DNA of 64,000 nucleotides. It comes from Halogranum gelatinilyticum. Lineage in GTDB: Archaea > Halobacteriota > Halobacteria > Halobacteriales > Haloferacaceae. The notes beneath the pieces are model-generated. The model did no database searches and was not told the origin of the DNA. It was given only the letters and a program-made list of their open reading frames with translations. The position numbers and the translations under genes are program-made. Of the stretch, positions 25,868 to 34,453 are shown piece after piece. Every line of letters starts with the position of its first letter. Within the stretch, counting starts at the first letter, position 1. The stretch spans positions 310,001-374,000 of the forward strand of contig NZ_FNHL01000004.1 in NCBI RefSeq assembly GCF_900103715.1. Direction: 5' to 3'.

Positions 25868-27168
25868 AGATGACAAAATGGCGGACCCTCGTCCTCGCGA
25901 CGGCGGCGTTCAACCTCTCGTTTCTCATCTGGTTCTCCTTCGCTCCCTTCACCGGACCCATCGCCGAGGAGTTCGGCCTCTCCCTTACTGACCTCGGCAT
26001 CCTCGCCAGCGCGGCCATCTGGAGCGCGCCACCGGGCCGTATCCTGACCGGCTGGCTCTCGGACCGCTTCGGTGCCTCCTCGGTGTTCGCCATCGTCCTC
26101 GCCTACGTCGGCGTGTTCAGCATGGCGAGCGCCTTTGCGACGAGCTACGAGATATTCTTCGTCGAGCGGCTCGTCGTCGCCTCGGCGGGCATCACCTTCG
26201 TCGTCGGTATCCAGCACGTCGCCCAGTGGTTCCCCGAGGAGCAGTTAGGAACGGCCGAGGGCGTCTACGCCGGCATCGGGAACGCCGGTGCCGCGGGCGG
26301 CGCGCTCGTCCTCCCGCGAGTCTTCGGCCAGTGGAACGGGCCGCTGTTCGACGTCGGTTGGCGGGCCGCGTTCTTCTACACGGGCGTCGTCGCCATCCTG
26401 ATGGCGATCGTCTACTACACCATCGGCCAGGACGCCGCCACGGAGACGCAGGCCGAAGCCACGAGCGACTCGGCGACGCTCTCGTCGTGGGTCCACGTCG
26501 CCACGCGCTACGGCGTCATCGCGCTCGCGCTCGGCTACGTGATGAGCTTCGGGCTGGAGATCTCGATGAACGGCTGGCTGCCGACCTACTTCCGCGAGGG
26601 CTTCGGCTCGAATCTCGTCATCGCCTCGACGTTCGCTGCGACGTTCTCGCTCGCTGCCGGCCTCCTGCGGCCTATCGGCGGCTACATGAGCGACTGGGTG
26701 GTCAGGACGGAGACGGACATCCTGCCCGTCTTCACGGGCCGCTACCGCGAGCAGTGGACCGTCCTCTGTATGGGCTTCATCGTCACGGCGATGGCGGGGC
26801 TGACGTTCGCCGGGCAGACCGGAAACGTCCTGCTGACGGTCGCCGTCGGCTTCCTCGTCGGCACGGCCTGTGCCTTCACCGAGGGTGCCATCTTCGCGCA
26901 GGTTCCGGCGATGTTCCCCGACCGCTCGGGGGCGGCCGCGGGCGTCGTCGGCGGCATCGGTACCTTCGGCGGCATCGGCTTCCCGCTCGTCTACTCCTAC
27001 GCGGCGGAGACGGGTGCCATCCACAGCGGCTACATCATCGTCGCCGCCATCATGGTGCCCATCGTCCTCCTGAACGCCTGGGTCGCCCGGCCGAAGATCG
27101 CCGAGTTCGCCCACGTCAGAGGCATCGTCGGCAGCAACACGGCGGACTACGGGGGTAGCGATGGCTGA
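25864..27168 (+). CDS. narK: Nitrate/nitrite transporter, MFS NNP family
   Basis: This 434-aa protein has about 12 membrane helices. The first carries [14 protein letters not shown], and the nitrate-signature regions are [16 protein letters not shown] (about 139-154) and [16 protein letters not shown] (about 360-375). [15 protein letters not shown] is the MFS loop 2-3 motif. It imports nitrate, possibly in exchange for nitrite. It overlaps nasA by 4 nt and the following 41-aa ORF by 8 nt. In Haloferax mediterranei the equivalent gene is called nasB. Confidence 0.92.
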   Translation: MKMTKWRTLVLATAAFNLSFLIWFSFAPFTGPIAEEFGLSLTDLGILASAAIWSAPPGRILTGWLSDRFGASSVFAIVLAYVGVFSMASAFATSYEIFFVERLVVASAGITFVVGIQHVAQWFPEEQLGTAEGVYAGIGNAGAAGGALVLPRVFGQWNGPLFDVGWRAAFFYTGVVAILMAIVYYTIGQDAATETQAEATSDSATLSSWVHVATRYGVIALALGYVMSFGLEISMNGWLPTYFREGFGSNLVIASTFAATFSLAAGLLRPIGGYMSDWVVRTETDILPVFTGRYREQWTVLCMGFIVTAMAGLTFAGQTGNVLLTVAVGFLVGTACAFTEGAIFAQVPAMFPDRSGAAAGVVGGIGTFGGIGFPLVYSYAAETGAIHSGYIIVAAIMVPIVLLNAWVARPKIAEFAHVRGIVGSNTADYGGSDG

Positions 27169-27286
27169 GCTGACCGAGATGACTGAGATGACTGAACAGT
27201 CCCGCATCGACGGGACCGCGAGCACGCTGCGTGCCGCGACGGCGGCGGGCGGTGCGACCGGCTCGGGGACAGCGAGGGCCGAATGA
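27161..27286 (+). CDS. 41-aa ORF coupled between narK and mobA
   Basis: The ORF begins [15 protein letters not shown] and ends in a Gly/Ala/Thr-rich tail ([12 protein letters not shown]). It overlaps the narK end by 8 nt and the mobA start by 4 nt (ATGA), exactly the spacing of translational coupling, and would otherwise leave a 114-nt gap in a compact operon. The N-terminus repeats E-M-T. No domain is recognisable. It may be a real microprotein or merely carry ribosomes from narK to mobA. Confidence 0.5.
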   Translation: MAELTEMTEMTEQSRIDGTASTLRAATAAGGATGSGTARAE

Positions 27287-27891
27287 AGCCGGACACGGGC
27301 CGGGCGGGTATCATCGTCGCCGGCGGCCGCTCGACGCGGTTCGGCGGCGGCGACAAGGCCACCGCTCGCGTCGACGGCGTCCCGATGATCCGCCGCGTCG
27401 CGGAGGCACTCACTCCGGCCGTCGACGACCTCGTCGTCAACTGTCGGCGGGACCAGCGGTCGACGTTAGAGACGGTGCTGTCGGACTGCGACGTCCGGTT
27501 CGCCGAAGACCCCATCCTCGACCGTGGGCCGGTCGCCGGACTGCGGACGGGGCTGCGCGCGACGGACGCGACCTACGCCGTCGCCGTCGCCTGCGATATG
27601 CCGTTCCTCCCGACGGCCTTCCTCGACTCGCTGTTCGCCGCGGCGCGCTCACAGACGGGTGCCGTCCCGGAGGTCGACGGCCGCGTCCAGCCGCTGCCGG
27701 CCGTCCTCCACGTCCGCGCCGGGACGACCGCCTGCACCGACGCGCTCGTCTACCGCGACGGCCGACTCTGTGACGTCGTCGACCTGCTCGACCCGGTCGT
27801 CGTCCCCGAGCGCACGGTGGCCGCCTTCACCACGCCTCGGGCGTTCCGGAACATCAACACCCGTGCGGAACTGCACGGACTCGGGAACTGA
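27283..27891 (+). CDS. mobA: Molybdenum cofactor guanylyltransferase MobA
   Basis: This 202-aa nucleotidyltransferase has the MobA signature GIIVAGGRSTRFGGGDKA at the N-terminus, RGPVAGLRTGL in the middle (Asp-Arg-Gly-Pro) and AVACDMPFLP with the metal-binding Asp. It attaches GMP to molybdopterin to make the guanine-dinucleotide cofactor that NasA needs. Its place in the nasA-narK operon corresponds to nasC of Haloferax mediterranei. It couples by ATGA to the preceding 41-aa ORF. Confidence 0.93.
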   Translation: MKPDTGRAGIIVAGGRSTRFGGGDKATARVDGVPMIRRVAEALTPAVDDLVVNCRRDQRSTLETVLSDCDVRFAEDPILDRGPVAGLRTGLRATDATYAVAVACDMPFLPTAFLDSLFAAARSQTGAVPEVDGRVQPLPAVLHVRAGTTACTDALVYRDGRLCDVVDLLDPVVVPERTVAAFTTPRAFRNINTRAELHGLGN

Positions 27892-28000
27892 CCCGACCCG
27901 CGTCCGAGCCGCTCCGACGCCTCCCGGTCTCCGCTCCGTTTTTCCCTCTCTGTTCGAGACATCGCCACCCCACCGTCCGGAGAGCGACGCCGATGGCGAC

Positions 28001-28070
28001 ATCTGACAGATCTCGACAGTATCTACCATACTTCGACACTGTTCGACATCATCCAACAGTTCACGACAGC
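28001..28070 (+). repeat. 10-bp phased GACA array upstream of nirA
   Basis: Across seven consecutive 10-bp registers, GACA starts at 28005, 28015, 28035, 28045 and 28065. The registers at 28025 and 28055 hold the variants ACCA and AACA. Most units carry the context YTCGACA or similar. A phase of one DNA turn puts the motif on one face of the helix, which suggests a cooperative protein-binding array. Confidence 0.65.
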
Positions 28071-28219
28071 TTCCGGCGAGTCGCTCGCGCCAGCCCGCGC
28101 GTAGCGAGCACCACTTGATTACATAACCCAGTTTAGTTAGTGGACGTGTGTCCAAACAAGTGTCGACTTACTCGGCATAATACGACCTTATATCCACCCT
28201 ATTTGGTATTAAATTGGCT

Positions 28220-28270
28220 GTTCGACATTGAACGACAGGCTATTTTTTTAAGTTATCAACGATTAGCATT
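28220..28270 (+). promoter_or_regulatory. nirA promoter with TATA box and putative operator
   Basis: GTTCGACATTGAACGACAGG (28220-28239) holds two more GACA units 10 bp apart. The TATA-like TATTTTTTTAAGTT (28241-28254) follows, then TCAACGATTAGCATT (28256-28270), nearly identical to the nasA upstream 15-mer. Transcription would start near 28275-28285, about 85-95 nt before nirA. Confidence 0.65.
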
Positions 28271-28310
28271 ATCATGTTGTATCGGACACAGTCCAACCGT
28301 GATTTACCCC

Positions 28311-28379
28311 ATGAGCGTTTCCGGTATTCCGGAAGAAGTAGACGGACGTAACGAGGTGTTCGTTGCCGATGCCCCATAA
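28311..28379 (+). CDS. 22-aa upstream ORF overlapping the nirA start
   Basis: ATG 28311 opens a 22-codon frame (MSVSGIPEEVDGRNEVFVAD, then AP) ending in TAA at 28377-28379, 11 nt inside nirA in another frame. It lies downstream of the predicted transcription start, so it would be the first ORF on the nirA message. It could be a leader peptide controlling nirA translation, or chance. Confidence 0.35.
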   Translation: MSVSGIPEEVDGRNEVFVADAP

Positions 28380-30126
28380 GAAAGAGGCATACAAGGAGGA
28401 GCTGTACGGCGACGAGGTCCGCGAGAAGATTCTGGAGTTCGCAGAGGAGGGCTTCGACTCCATCCCCGAGGACGAACACGACAAGTGGTTCACCCGCTTC
28501 AAGTTCTGGGGCGTGTTCCACCAGCGCGGCGGCCAAGAGAGCTACTTCATGATGCGGCTGACGAACGCCAACGGGCGGCTGAAGCCCGGGCAGCTGCGGG
28601 CCATCGGCGAAGTGGCGCGCGACTACTGTCAGGGACCGGCCGACAACCCGCAGTTCGGGAACGGCTTCGTCGACCTGACGACGCGGCAGTCCGTCCAGCT
28701 CCACTGGATCAAGCTGGAGGACGTCCCCGCCATCTGGGAGCGGCTGGAGTCGGTCGGCGTCACTACGCGCTCGGCCGGCGGCGACACGATGCGGAATATC
28801 TCGGGCTGTCCGGTCACCGGCCGCGACGCCGACGAACTGATCGACACGCGCCCCCTGCTCGAACGGTTCCGCGAGGATCTCCGCGGCGACAACGAACTCG
28901 CCAACATGCCCCGGAAGTTCAACATCAGCGTGACCGGCTGCCGGGAGGGCTGTGCGCAGGACTCCATCAACGACATCGGCGTCGAACCGGCCCACAAAGA
29001 GATCGACGACGAGGAGGTCCTCGGCTACAACGTCCGCGTCGGCGGCGGTCTCGGCGGGAAGAAACCCCGGAAGGCCCGCTCGCTGGACGTGTTCGTCACG
29101 CCCGACGAAGCGTACGACGTCGTCCGCGGCTTCGTCGAACTCTACCACGACCACGGCGACCGGGACGTCCGCGCGAAGAACCGCGCGCGCTTCTTCGTCG
29201 ACGACTGGGGGACGGAGAAGATTCGGAAGGTCCTCCAAGCGGACTACGTCGACTTCGAACTGAAGACGGCGGGGCAAGACATCCGCGAGCAGTACACCTA
29301 CAACGCCGGCAAGCCGCCCGCAGAGGGTAAGGCCGACCACGTCGGCGTCCACGAGCAGAAGGACGGCCGCTACTACGTCGGCCTCTCGGTCGCCGTGGGT
29401 CGGCTCACCGCCGACGACGCGATCGAACTCGCGGACCTCGCCGACGAGTACGGCACCGGCGAGGTGCGGCTGACTCGGCGGCAGAACCCGCTCCTGATGG
29501 ACGTCCCCGAGGACGACCTGGATGCCCTCTTGGCCGAACCGCTCCTGTCGAAGCACACGCCCGAGCCGAACCCGTTCCAGCGTGGAGCCATCGCCTGCAC
29601 GGGCACGGAGTTCTGTTCGCTGGCACTGACGGAGACGAAGGCCCGCACGGCGCGGATGCTCCGGTGGCTCCGCGACAACGTCGAGCTGCCGGACGACGTG
29701 GAGAACATCCACCTCCACTACTCGGGCTGTACGGCCGACTGCGGACAGGCCAACACGGCCGACATCGGCCTGCTCGGGATGCGCGCCCGGAAGGACGGGG
29801 AGATGGTCGAGGCGATGGATCTCGGCGTCGGTGGTGGCATCGGCGAGGACCCGAGTTTCGTCGAGTGGGTGCGCCAGCGTGTCCCCGCCGACGAGGTGCC
29901 GGGAGCCATCAAGAACCTCCTCGAAGCCTTCGCGGCCCACCGCGAGGCGGGCCAGACCTTCCGCCAGTGGACCGAGTCGATGGGAAGCGAGGCACTCGTC
30001 GACCTCTGTGAACCGGAGGAGACGACGTACGAAGACCCGTATCTGACCGACGCCAAACAGTCGTGGTATCCCTTCGCCGACAGCGAAGGCCCGGCAACGG
30101 CGGTCGAGTCACCCGCGGACGACTGA
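28369..30126 (+). CDS. nirA: Ferredoxin-dependent assimilatory nitrite reductase
   Basis: This 585-aa sirohaem/[4Fe-4S] enzyme contains two ferrodoxin-like/haem-binding repeats. Conserved blocks are GRLKPGQLRAIGEVAR, DLTTRQSVQLHWI, NISGCPVTG and KFNISVTGCREGCAQ. The cluster cysteines are in CTGTEFCSLA and HYSGCTADCGQ. It reduces nitrite to ammonium with six electrons, completing the NasA pathway; the gene is nasD in Haloferax mediterranei. ATG 28369 (MPHKKEAYKEELYG) is preferred; a TTG at 28363 is also in frame. It has its own promoter, separate from nasA. Confidence 0.93.
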   Translation: MPHKKEAYKEELYGDEVREKILEFAEEGFDSIPEDEHDKWFTRFKFWGVFHQRGGQESYFMMRLTNANGRLKPGQLRAIGEVARDYCQGPADNPQFGNGFVDLTTRQSVQLHWIKLEDVPAIWERLESVGVTTRSAGGDTMRNISGCPVTGRDADELIDTRPLLERFREDLRGDNELANMPRKFNISVTGCREGCAQDSINDIGVEPAHKEIDDEEVLGYNVRVGGGLGGKKPRKARSLDVFVTPDEAYDVVRGFVELYHDHGDRDVRAKNRARFFVDDWGTEKIRKVLQADYVDFELKTAGQDIREQYTYNAGKPPAEGKADHVGVHEQKDGRYYVGLSVAVGRLTADDAIELADLADEYGTGEVRLTRRQNPLLMDVPEDDLDALLAEPLLSKHTPEPNPFQRGAIACTGTEFCSLALTETKARTARMLRWLRDNVELPDDVENIHLHYSGCTADCGQANTADIGLLGMRARKDGEMVEAMDLGVGGGIGEDPSFVEWVRQRVPADEVPGAIKNLLEAFAAHREAGQTFRQWTESMGSEALVDLCEPEETTYEDPYLTDAKQSWYPFADSEGPATAVESPADD

Positions 30127-30128
30127 CC

Positions 30129-30263
30129 ATGACGGGACAGGACACCACGACGACAGAAGCGAGCGAGATGACACGCGACGGCCCGACTTCGGCGTCGGCC
30201 GAGCCGTCGTCGTCGACGCAACACACCTCGGCCGACGTCGCACCGGAACTGTTCGAGCCGTAG
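30129..30263 (+). CDS. 44-aa Thr/Ser-rich ORF downstream of nirA
   Basis: The ORF starts 2 nt after the nirA stop and runs to TAG at 30261-30263. It begins MTGQDTTTTEASEMTRDG and ends TSADVAPELFEP. Composition (Thr, Ser, Asp, Glu, no Cys) is haloarchaeal and disordered. Close spacing suggests it is on the nirA message. I know no family. Confidence 0.42.
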   Translation: MTGQDTTTTEASEMTRDGPTSASAEPSSSTQHTSADVAPELFEP

Positions 30264-30402
30264 GTAGGCTTGGTCGTCTCCAGAGGCGGCTCGACAGGGT
30301 CCACCGTTTTCACGCCACTACACCCGAGAGCCGTGCGGAAACTCTCGACATATCCCCGCGAGTTCTGGACCATTTATCAACATGGACACCGGAGGACGGG
30401 GT

Positions 30403-31536
30403 ATGCCAACGCCAGTCATCGCGAAAGCGTACCGGACCCCGCAAGGGAAAGGCGGCGGCGTCTTCGCGGACGTCCGCAGTGAAGACCTCTCTACCGCTCT
30501 CATCGACGAGATTCTGGCCGAGACCGGTCTCGACAGCGACGACGTCGACGACCTGATGTGGGGCGTCGCCCAGCAGCGCGGCGAACAGGACAACAACGTC
30601 GCCCGCGTCATCTCGCTGCTCTCGGACCTCGGCGAGAGCGTGCCGGCGACGACCATCAACCGCTGGTGTGCCTCTTCGATGCAGGCTATCATCTCCGCCT
30701 CCGACGCTATCGCCGCGGGCAACCGTGACTGCATCATCGCGGGCGGCGTCGAGAACATGTCGCGCGTCCCGATGGACGGCGACTCCTACCAGCATCTCCA
30801 CCCCGAACTCTCCGAGGCGTACAACATCTTCCAGCTCCAGATGGGGATGACCGCCGAGAAGGTCGCAGAAGAGTACGAAGTCAGCCGCGAGGACCAAGAC
30901 GAGTACGCCCTCCGGAGCCACCAGCGCGCCGCGGCTGCGACGGACGAGGGTCGCTTCGAGGACCAGATCGTCCCCATCGAGACGGAGGACGGCACGGTCA
31001 GCGAGGACGAGGGCATCCGCCGGGACACCTCTCTCGACGTGCTCTCCAGTCTCTCACCGGCGTTCACCGGCGACGGCTCGGTGACCGCGGGCAACTCCTC
31101 GCAGATTTCGGACGGCGCGGCCGCCGTGCTCGTCACGAGCGAGGAGTTCGCTGAGGAGCAGGAGTTAGAGATCCTCGCGAAGGTCGGCATGAACAACGTC
31201 GCCGGCGTCGACCCGACGGTCATGGGTATCGGCCCGGTCCCGGCCACCGAGGGCCTCCTGGAGCGCAACGGCCGCGACATCGACGACTACGACCTCGTCG
31301 AGATCAACGAGGCGTTCGCGAGCCAGTGTGTCTACTCGCGGCGCGAACTCGGCATCGACGAGGAGAAGCTCAACGTCAACGGCGGTGCCATCGCCGTCGG
31401 CCACCCGCTGGGTGCCTCCGGGGCGCGCCTCCCCGTGACGCTCATCCACGAGATGATCGAGCGCGACGTCGACCGCGGCCTCGCCACGCTCTGTGTCGGC
31501 TTCGGCCAGGGTGCGGCTATCGAGTTCTACCGGTAG
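30403..31536 (+). CDS. Acetyl-CoA C-acyltransferase (thiolase)
   Basis: This 377-aa thiolase has the nucleophile Cys in [11 protein letters not shown] (about residue 89), the [11 protein letters not shown] segment, the His motif [16 protein letters not shown] and the second Cys in [10 protein letters not shown]. It condenses or cleaves acyl-CoAs in fatty acid, PHA or mevalonate metabolism. ATG 30403 is preferred to an upstream in-frame ATG because GGAGG ends 7 nt before it; a TATA-like CATTTATC lies at about 30371-30378. The 3' end and stop codon are duplicated 126 nt downstream. Confidence 0.93.
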   Translation: MPTPVIAKAYRTPQGKGGGVFADVRSEDLSTALIDEILAETGLDSDDVDDLMWGVAQQRGEQDNNVARVISLLSDLGESVPATTINRWCASSMQAIISASDAIAAGNRDCIIAGGVENMSRVPMDGDSYQHLHPELSEAYNIFQLQMGMTAEKVAEEYEVSREDQDEYALRSHQRAAAATDEGRFEDQIVPIETEDGTVSEDEGIRRDTSLDVLSSLSPAFTGDGSVTAGNSSQISDGAAAVLVTSEEFAEEQELEILAKVGMNNVAGVDPTVMGIGPVPATEGLLERNGRDIDDYDLVEINEAFASQCVYSRRELGIDEEKLNVNGGAIAVGHPLGASGARLPVTLIHEMIERDVDRGLATLCVGFGQGAAIEFYR

Positions 31537-31748
31537 AGGTTCCACGCCACCCGACCAGCGGGAGGGTGGCGTGTTTTTCATCGACGTTTTGCCGAGCGAG
31601 CGTAGCGAGCGCAGTGCAAAAGGTCGTCGCGTCAGGGTGCGGCCATCGAGTTCTACCGGTAGAGGTTCCACGCCACCCGACCAGCGGGAGGGGACGTGTT
31701 TTTCTTCGAGCTGTGACCCAGCGAGCGTCGCGAACGCGGAGTCAGTCA
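31507..31748 (+). repeat. Tandem duplication of the thiolase 3' end and terminator
   Basis: Copy 1 starts at 31507 and copy 2 at 31633, 126 nt apart. Over the first 60 nt they differ at one base; they share the last nine codons (QGAAIEFYR), the TAG, the linker AGGTTC, the terminator arm and the T run, then diverge. Both end in a GCGAGCGTMGCGARCGC block. Copy 2 cannot be translated in place, as it has no upstream gene body. Confidence 0.9.
31543..31578 (+). terminator. Hairpin-plus-T terminator of the thiolase gene
   Basis: CACGCCACCC (31543-31552) pairs perfectly with GGGTGGCGTG (31564-31573) around an 11-nt loop and is followed at once by TTTTT. It begins 7 nt after the stop codon. A degraded copy with a weaker stem (CACG...CGTG, then TTTTT) lies at about 31669-31703. 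Confidence 0.85.
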
Positions 31749-32371
31749 GACGCCTCGCCGTCGACTCGTTCCGCGACAGCACGGACGGGCGCGCCGTCGG
31801 CACCGACGAGCGCGAGCGGCAGGGCGGTGAGTCGGACGCGCTCGGGAAGCGCGCCGAGACCGGTCAGATTCTCCACCAGCAGGCAGTCGGCTCGGAGGAG
31901 GATGCGGTGGGCAGGGAACGACTCGGCACCGGTCGGGTCGGGTCCGGCGGTGTCGAAGCCGACGTCGTAGCCGCGGTCGGCACACCAGCGTGCCGCGTCG
32001 CGGCTGAGATGCGGATGGTCGTCGTATTCGGGCGTCCCCCAGTGGGCGTCCCAGCCAGTGTGAAGCAGGAGGCTGTCGCAGTCGGCGTCCGGGAGGTCGG
32101 CCGCCCGAATCGCGTCGCCCGCGCCGAGACCGGTACAGTCGACGACGCGAGCGTCGGAGACGAACCGCTCGACGGGATAGTCGTCCAGCGTCCGCCCGTC
32201 GGCGAGGAGGTGGGCGGGCGCGTCGACGTGGGTCCCGGCGTGGCTGTTGGCTCGGAAGTCCGTGACGCGGTAGCCGTCCGTCTCGTGGGTCGCCGCGGGC
32301 GAGACGCGGACCGGCGGGTCGCCGGGGTAGACGGGCGTCTCGTCGGAGAGGGGGTGGGTGAGGTCGAACAC
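31742..32371 (-). CDS. Cyclase-family (kynurenine formamidase-like) hydrolase
   Basis: This 209-aa metal-dependent hydrolase starts with MFDLTHPLSDETPVYPGDPP and contains the signature HAGTHVDAPAH (about residues 44-54), the zinc or Mn site of the cyclase family. Relatives include bacterial kynurenine formamidase (KynB) and polyketide cyclases. No tryptophan-degradation genes adjoin it, so the substrate is unknown. Its 3' end touches the end of the duplicated thiolase tail. Confidence 0.87.
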   Translation of the reverse strand: MFDLTHPLSDETPVYPGDPPVRVSPAATHETDGYRVTDFRANSHAGTHVDAPAHLLADGRTLDDYPVERFVSDARVVDCTGLGAGDAIRAADLPDADCDSLLLHTGWDAHWGTPEYDDHPHLSRDAARWCADRGYDVGFDTAGPDPTGAESFPAHRILLRADCLLVENLTGLGALPERVRLTALPLALVGADGAPVRAVAERVDGEASD

Positions 32372-32437
32372 GGCGAGTATTCGACGGGACGGCGCAAGAA
32401 CGCTTGGTCGGCTGGTCGGCTGGCCCGCGCGGGTCGC

Positions 32438-34330
32438 TTACTCCTCAGGGTGACAGAAGTCCATCGCCTCGCGGACGGCGTCACGCCGACCGAGGATGGT
32501 GATGCGGTCGCCCATCTGGAGCGTGTAGTCCGCGTCGGGGACCTCGATGTCGCCGTTGCGGGCGACGAGTGCGACGAGACAGCCGCCAGGGAGTTCGGGA
32601 CCGATCTCGCGGATGGTGCGGCCGACGAGTTCCTCGGAGGTCACCTCGATCTCCTGGACGTCGCCCGAGCGGCCGAGTTCGCCCATCCAGTTGGCGAGCG
32701 CGGGCCGTTCGATGAGGTTGTCCATGGCCTGTGCGGTCGCGAGCGTCGTCGAGATGGTGCGGACGCCGAGTTCCTCGAACGCCTCCACGTTGTCCGGGTT
32801 GTTGGCGCGGGCGATGATGGTCTCGGGGTCGAACTTCGAGGCCGACAGTTGGGAGACGAGCAGGTTGGCGTCGTCGTCGCCGGTCGCGGCCACGACGATC
32901 TTGCTGTTCTCGGCACCGGCGGAGCGGAGCACGTCCGTGTCGGTGCCGTCGCCGTGGTGGACGGTGAAGCCCTTGTCGCGGGCCGTCTCGACTATCTCGA
33001 CGTCATTCTCGATGATGACGACGTTCTCTCCGCGGTCTTCGAGGCGTTCGGCGAGCGTCCGGCCCACCTTTCCGCCTCCGATTACGAGTACACGCATTGG
33101 TATCACGTCAAAGAATTCTGCGATTCTGCGGGCGAGTCCGGCTTCGAACACGACGGTCATCAGGATGACGAGGAAGACGGTGCCGACGAGCGCGTCGGCG
33201 GCCGCGGTCATCCCCTGTGCACGGAACTCGATGGCGAACAGCGTCGCGACCGACGCGGGGATGATGCCGCGCGGGCCGACGAAGCTCATGAACCACTTTT
33301 CGGCGGTGGTGAAACGGTCGCCGACCGTCGAGACGAACACGAGCAGCGGGCGGATGACGAGCGCGACGGCGACGACGACGAGCAGGCCGCCGATGCCGAG
33401 CCGCTGGAGGTTTTCGAACTCCAACAGCGCCGCCAGGGCGATGAAGACGAACGAGAGGACGATGAGGGTGATGTCACCCTTGAACGCCGAGATGTCCTCC
33501 TCGTAGGGGATGTCCATGTTGCCGAGGAGGATGCCCGCCGTCGCGACGGCGGCGATGCCCGCCTCGGTGGCGATGAAGTCCGCGGCACCGTAGGCGACGA
33601 GCGCGCCCGCGAGAACCAACAAGCGGGCGTTCTGCGGGGCGTTCCCCGGCGAGAGGTCGACGTACCGGAGCGCGAAGAACACCAGTCCGGCGACGAGACC
33701 GCCGACGACGACGCCGACACCGAGCCGTTCGGTGAACAGCGCCAGGAACTCGATGGGGGTCTCGATACCGATGGTGATGGCCTCGAAGAGGACGATGGCG
33801 AGGATGGCGGCGGTGACGTCGTTGACGATCCCCTCCGTCTCTAGGGCCGTCTCGACGCGGTCACGCGCCGGGACGACTTCGAGGATAGGGGCGATGACCG
33901 TCGGCCCGGTGGCGACGAGCAGTGCACCGATGAGGAAGGAGATCAGCCAGTCGACGCCGATGAAAAACCGGACCGCGAGGGCCGTCCCCACGAGGGCGAT
34001 GAGCGCGCCGAGCGTGACGAGTCTGAGTGTCGCCGCCGGAGCCTCTCGAAGGTCCTCGATACGGAGATGGAACGCCCCCTCGAAGACGATGATGGCGACC
34101 GAGAGACCGACGATTGCCGGCAGGGCACTGCCGAACGACTCGGGGGTGACGATGGGGTCGATGAAGGGGAGCCAGTTGCCGATGCCCTCCGGTCCCATGA
34201 GGATACCGGCGGTGATGAGAAAGATGATACTCGGGACCTGCAACCGGTCGGCGAGCACCTGTGAGATGACGCCGACACCGATGATGGCGGCGACGAGTGG
34301 GATGAGGTTTCCCGCAGCCTCGGCAGCCAT
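32438..34330 (-). CDS. CPA1-type Na+/H+ (or K+) antiporter with C-terminal RCK domain
   Basis: This 630-aa protein has about 12-13 membrane helices (about 1-400) with antiporter motifs such as GLSVAIIVFEGAFHLR, LLVATGPTVIAPIL and LETEGIVNDVTAAILAIVLFE, where the Asp is the likely ion-binding residue. A Rossmann RCK-N domain follows (VLVIGGGKVGRTLAERL, about residue 417 on), then an RCK-C domain ending GRRDAVREAMDF. The fused sensor suggests gating by nucleotide or ions. It would help keep cytoplasmic Na+ low and pH stable. The ion cannot be told from sequence. Confidence 0.9.
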   Translation of the reverse strand: MAAEAAGNLIPLVAAIIGVGVISQVLADRLQVPSIIFLITAGILMGPEGIGNWLPFIDPIVTPESFGSALPAIVGLSVAIIVFEGAFHLRIEDLREAPAATLRLVTLGALIALVGTALAVRFFIGVDWLISFLIGALLVATGPTVIAPILEVVPARDRVETALETEGIVNDVTAAILAIVLFEAITIGIETPIEFLALFTERLGVGVVVGGLVAGLVFFALRYVDLSPGNAPQNARLLVLAGALVAYGAADFIATEAGIAAVATAGILLGNMDIPYEEDISAFKGDITLIVLSFVFIALAALLEFENLQRLGIGGLLVVVAVALVIRPLLVFVSTVGDRFTTAEKWFMSFVGPRGIIPASVATLFAIEFRAQGMTAAADALVGTVFLVILMTVVFEAGLARRIAEFFDVIPMRVLVIGGGKVGRTLAERLEDRGENVVIIENDVEIVETARDKGFTVHHGDGTDTDVLRSAGAENSKIVVAATGDDDANLLVSQLSASKFDPETIIARANNPDNVEAFEELGVRTISTTLATAQAMDNLIERPALANWMGELGRSGDVQEIEVTSEELVGRTIREIGPELPGGCLVALVARNGDIEVPDADYTLQMGDRITILGRRDAVREAMDFCHPEE

Positions 34331-34453
34331 TAGCGATCCTCCATGTGGCTTCGGGTTCCTCGGGACCGCTGATAAACCTCACCCTTCTGTAAGGAATCGA
34401 CTTGGCAGAAGCAGGACGGCCGTTCGGAAATATCGACAGCTGTCGCGGCCGGG

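Larger units (their letters stand above)
27892..28310 (+). other. Gene-free region between mobA and nirA
   Basis: The 419 nt contain no convincing gene apart from the short ORF that begins at 28311. They hold a phased GACA array (28001-28070), an AT-rich segment from about 28110, and the nirA promoter elements (28220-28270). No clear terminator follows mobA. Confidence 0.6.

Noticed and set aside
26245-27225. Long minus-strand open frame opposite narK (326 codons)
   Set aside because: It is a GC-driven shadow. The plus strand encodes a clear 12-helix NNP transporter, and the minus-strand product is a low-complexity charged sequence without domain features.
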